Shown piece after piece: positions 61,791 to 64,000 of a stretch of 64,000 nt of DNA. The stretch lies in assembly GCF_001714725.1 (NCBI RefSeq), contig NZ_CP016447.1, positions 2,123,001 to 2,187,000 of the forward strand, read 5' to 3'. The position numbers were made by a program, and so were the translations under genes. The stretch comes from Acidovorax sp. RAC01. Lineage in GTDB: Bacteria > Pseudomonadota > Gammaproteobacteria > Burkholderiales > Burkholderiaceae_C. Below the pieces are notes generated by a model. That model worked only from the letters and a program-made list of their open reading frames with translations, ran no database searches and was not told the DNA's origin. Every line of letters starts with the position of its first letter. Position 1 is the first letter of the stretch.

Positions 61791-63329
61791 TCAGCCAGCA
61801 ACGGCGGGCATGGTCAGCACGAATTCGGCGCCGCGGTCCTGCGCGCTGGGGTGGGCGGGCAGCGGCGCCAGCACCAGCTGTGCGCCCATGGCCTGGGCGA
61901 GGCTTTCGCACAGCGTGAGGCCCAGCCCCAGGCCGCCTTCGCGCGTGGTGTGAAACGGCTCGAATACATGCAGGCGCTGATCTGCCGGAATGCCGGGTCC
62001 GTGGTCCCGCACCGACAGGGCCACGCTGCCTGCATCCGCGCGCGCCATGCCGATGCGCAGGCGGCGTTCGGCGGGTGGCACCTGCTCCAGCGCCTGCAGG
62101 GCGTTCATCAGCAGGTTGTGCACGATCTGCTGCAGAGCTACCGGGTCGGCCAGCACGGAGGGCAGGTCGGCGGCGGCAGACACCTCGGGCGCGATGCCGC
62201 GCGCGGCCAGTTCGGGCTCCAGCAGGTGCAGCACGTCGCTGATGGCCGCGGGCAGCGCCAGCGGCTGGGTCTGCCCGGCCGGGTCGGCGCGCTCCACCAG
62301 GCGGCGCAGCCGGCCCACCACGGCCGAGGCGCGGCGCGCCTGCTCCACGGCGCGCGCCATGGCGGTCTGGGCGGTAGCCAGGTCGGGCGGGTCTTCGGCC
62401 AGCAGGCGCTGCGCGGCCTGGGTGCCCGACAACAGGGCCGTGAGCGGCTGGTTCAGCTCGTGCGCCATGCCGGCGGCCAGCTCGCCCAGTGTGTTCAGGC
62501 GCGCCACCTGGCCCAGGCGCAGCAGCTCCTCGGCCCGCTGGCGGGCGATGCGCTGGCGGTGCAGGGCCAGCGCCGCTGCCCACAACGCGGCGGTCAGCAT
62601 GCACCAGCCCAGCATGGACCACCAGGGCAGCTCGTGCAGGCCCACGCTGCGGCGGGCCACCACGTCAAAGGGCTGGCTGGCGGCGGCCAGCACCTTGTGA
62701 AAGCCGTATTCGCGGCCCCATCCGCGCGGGTCGATGCCGCCGGGCTGCACCACAAATGCCTGGCCGCCGTGCTCCAGCGTCACGCGCACGGGGCTGGTGG
62801 CCATGTCCATCGGCCACTCGTCACTCGGCACCGTGGCGCGCAGGTCGATGATCAGGGCGTGGCTGGCGGGGCGCCCCGCCATTACCAGGTAGTAGCGGCC
62901 CGCGCTGGCATTGAGCAGCGCCATTTCGGCGTGGCCCGAGCGTTGGGAAACAGCCTCGGCTGCAGCCAGATCGGCCTGCACATTCGCGGGCCACTGCGCG
63001 CCGGGTGGGCGCTGCAGCACCGACAGGATTTGTGGGTACACGGCCGGCAGGCGGGGCAGGGCGTCGGCGCTGCCGGTGGTGCCCGCACCGCCGTTCGCGC
63101 CGGTGGCGGGCGGCTGCAGCAGGGCCAGCGTGGCCATCACCGCATCGTGCTGCACCACGCGCTGGCTCAGCAGCCGGTGCACGATGCGCGCGTCGGTCTC
63201 AAAGGCGGCCTGCAGGTCGTGCAGCCGCCACACCGCCAGGGCGCCCGCGCCCGCGCAGGCCACCAGCACGCAGGCCAGCAGGCTGACCAGGTGCAGCGGA
63301 AAAGTGCGGGGGCGCCAGGGCTGGGACAT
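61791..63329 (-). CDS. Membrane sensor histidine kinase
   Basis: A 512-residue kinase. Spans are near residue 12-34 and 238-260, with a periplasmic sensor domain between (about 35-237, no recognised family). The core has the phospho-His in ELAAGMAHELNQPLTALLSG (about 295), N box NLLMNALQALE, G1 DHGPGIPAD and G2 TTREGGLGLGL. The HELNQPL pattern is typical of FixL/DctB-type kinases. It acts with the response regulator encoded just downstream. The ATG at 63329 starts shortly before the first span. The signal is not predictable. Confidence 0.92.
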   Translation of the reverse strand: MSQPWRPRTFPLHLVSLLACVLVACAGAGALAVWRLHDLQAAFETDARIVHRLLSQRVVQHDAVMATLALLQPPATGANGGAGTTGSADALPRLPAVYPQILSVLQRPPGAQWPANVQADLAAAEAVSQRSGHAEMALLNASAGRYYLVMAGRPASHALIIDLRATVPSDEWPMDMATSPVRVTLEHGGQAFVVQPGGIDPRGWGREYGFHKVLAAASQPFDVVARRSVGLHELPWWSMLGWCMLTAALWAAALALHRQRIARQRAEELLRLGQVARLNTLGELAAGMAHELNQPLTALLSGTQAAQRLLAEDPPDLATAQTAMARAVEQARRASAVVGRLRRLVERADPAGQTQPLALPAAISDVLHLLEPELAARGIAPEVSAAADLPSVLADPVALQQIVHNLLMNALQALEQVPPAERRLRIGMARADAGSVALSVRDHGPGIPADQRLHVFEPFHTTREGGLGLGLTLCESLAQAMGAQLVLAPLPAHPSAQDRGAEFVLTMPAVAG

Positions 63330-63397
63330 GCGGCGGATTCTGTCACGCGGGCTCTGGTGTAATCCGGAGGCGTCCCTGTTCCGAACTGAAAGCTGCC

Positions 63398-64000
63398 ATG
63401 TCTGCGCCCGCCTCCGCATCTGCATTCCCCGCCTGGCTCACGCCGCGCAACCTGCTGATCACCTCGGTGGTGGTGGCGGTGGCCACCATCGTGCTCAAGA
63501 CGCTGGCCTGGTACGTCACGGGATCGGTGGGCCTGCTGTCGGATGCGATGGAATCGTTTGTGAACCTGGCCAGCGCCGTGTTTGCCCTGGCCATGGTGAC
63601 GGTGGCACAGCGCCCGGCGGACGACGACCACCCCTACGGCCACCACAAGGCCGAGTATTTTTCGTCGGGGTTCGAGGGCATCCTCATCATCGGCGTGTCG
63701 GCCGGCATCTTCTGGGCCGCGGGGCACCGGTTGTTCGACCCGCAGCCCATCGAGCAGCTGGGCTGGGGCCTGGGCCTGTCGATCTTCAGCTCGGCGCTCA
63801 ACGGCCTGCTGGCCTGGGTGATGTTCCGTTCCGCGCGCGAGCACCGCTCCATTGCGCTGGAGGCCGATGCGCGGCATCTGGTCACCGATGTGTGGACCTC
63901 GGCCGGCGTGCTGGTGGGCATTGCGGGCGCGGCGCTCACCGGCTGGCTGTGGCTGGATGCCGTGGCCGCCATGGCGGTGGCGCTCAACATCCTCAAGGAA
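63398..64000 (+). CDS. Cation diffusion facilitator family metal transporter, N-terminal part
   Basis: The first 201 residues of a CDF proton-metal antiporter; the gene runs past the right edge. About five membrane spans are present. The span-2 metal site region is GLLSDAMESFVNLASAVFAL (about 44-63), where the usual HSxxD is ESxxN after the conserved Asp, and span 5 has the normal His-Asp pair in ARHLVTDVWTSAGVLVG (about 158-174). The loop DDDHPYGHHKAEYFSSGFEG is conserved. Likely exports Zn, Fe or a similar divalent ion. It is divergent from the histidine-kinase gene (68-bp gap), so the two-component system may regulate it. Confidence 0.88.
   Translation, partial: MSAPASASAFPAWLTPRNLLITSVVVAVATIVLKTLAWYVTGSVGLLSDAMESFVNLASAVFALAMVTVAQRPADDDHPYGHHKAEYFSSGFEGILIIGVSAGIFWAAGHRLFDPQPIEQLGWGLGLSIFSSALNGLLAWVMFRSAREHRSIALEADARHLVTDVWTSAGVLVGIAGAALTGWLWLDAVAAMAVALNILKE

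Overview
The window looks like a chromosomal segment from a high-GC betaproteobacterium of the Comamonadaceae (Acidovorax-like). I infer this from three things. The protein families are typical of that group: Bug/TctC receptors, a liv-type transporter flanked by two acyl-CoA ligases, an anthraniloyl-CoA monooxygenase-type flavoprotein, and an OhrR/Ohr pair. The intergenic repeats also look familiar from this family. GC content and codon use look high and even throughout. About 57 protein genes can be supported. I see no rRNA, tRNA, CRISPR array, insertion sequence or phage gene.

Layout. 1-4.2 kb: the N-terminal part of an aryl-CoA flavin monooxygenase (cut by the left edge), two small genes and two orphan tripartite-tricarboxylate receptor genes. 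4.5-13.2 kb: a minus-strand operon encoding an acyl-CoA ligase, LivG, LivH, LivM, a binding protein, LivF and a PaaK-like ligase, probably for uptake and CoA activation of an organic acid. 13.4-18.2 kb: GspA and GspB, then a second liv-type binding protein divergent from a Crp/Fnr-type regulator. 18.3-24.2 kb: a chemoreceptor, then a tightly overlapping operon of a DUF4394 lipoprotein, a periplasmic cupredoxin and a GGDEF-EAL protein. 24.4-36.9 kb: housekeeping and stress genes (pseudouridine synthase, lipase-like hydrolase, DHH phosphoesterase, HtpG, SrkA, a kinase-USP fusion, a metallophosphoesterase). 37-41.8 kb: ohrR-ohr, a crotonase, 3-hydroxybutyryl-CoA dehydrogenase and a GMC oxidoreductase. 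41.9-52.6 kb: halves of an ABC-2 (NodIJ-like) exporter separated by a NarXL-like two-component system, a cyanate uptake and cyanase operon, a DUF3455 lipoprotein and purT. 52.7-64 kb: two c-di-GMP proteins flanking AMP nucleosidase, DbpA helicase, an ankyrin protein, a haem-binding-like protein, a FixLJ-type two-component system and the start of a CDF metal transporter.

Regulation. A 19-bp palindrome occurs twice, differing at one base. One copy precedes the ligase-liv operon and the other lies in the divergent binding-protein/Crp region. Both sit near -42 relative to plausible promoters, so the Crp/Fnr-type protein probably activates both. Other readable sites are tandem OhrR boxes, a TetR-like operator, a MarR-like operator, a candidate sigma-54 promoter for the cyanate operon, and a candidate sigma-32 promoter for htpG that overlaps the upstream terminator.

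Repeats. The most striking unexplained content is repetitive. Family A (6 copies) always begins within about 15 bases of a stop codon, on the same strand as that gene, and folds into hairpins whose loops vary but remain self-complementary. Family B (9 copies) is A/T-richer and always in one orientation; one copy is inserted in frame inside srkA. There are also REP-like units, a 160-bp palindrome overlapping a stop codon, and a 13-bp tandem repeat between two divergent genes.
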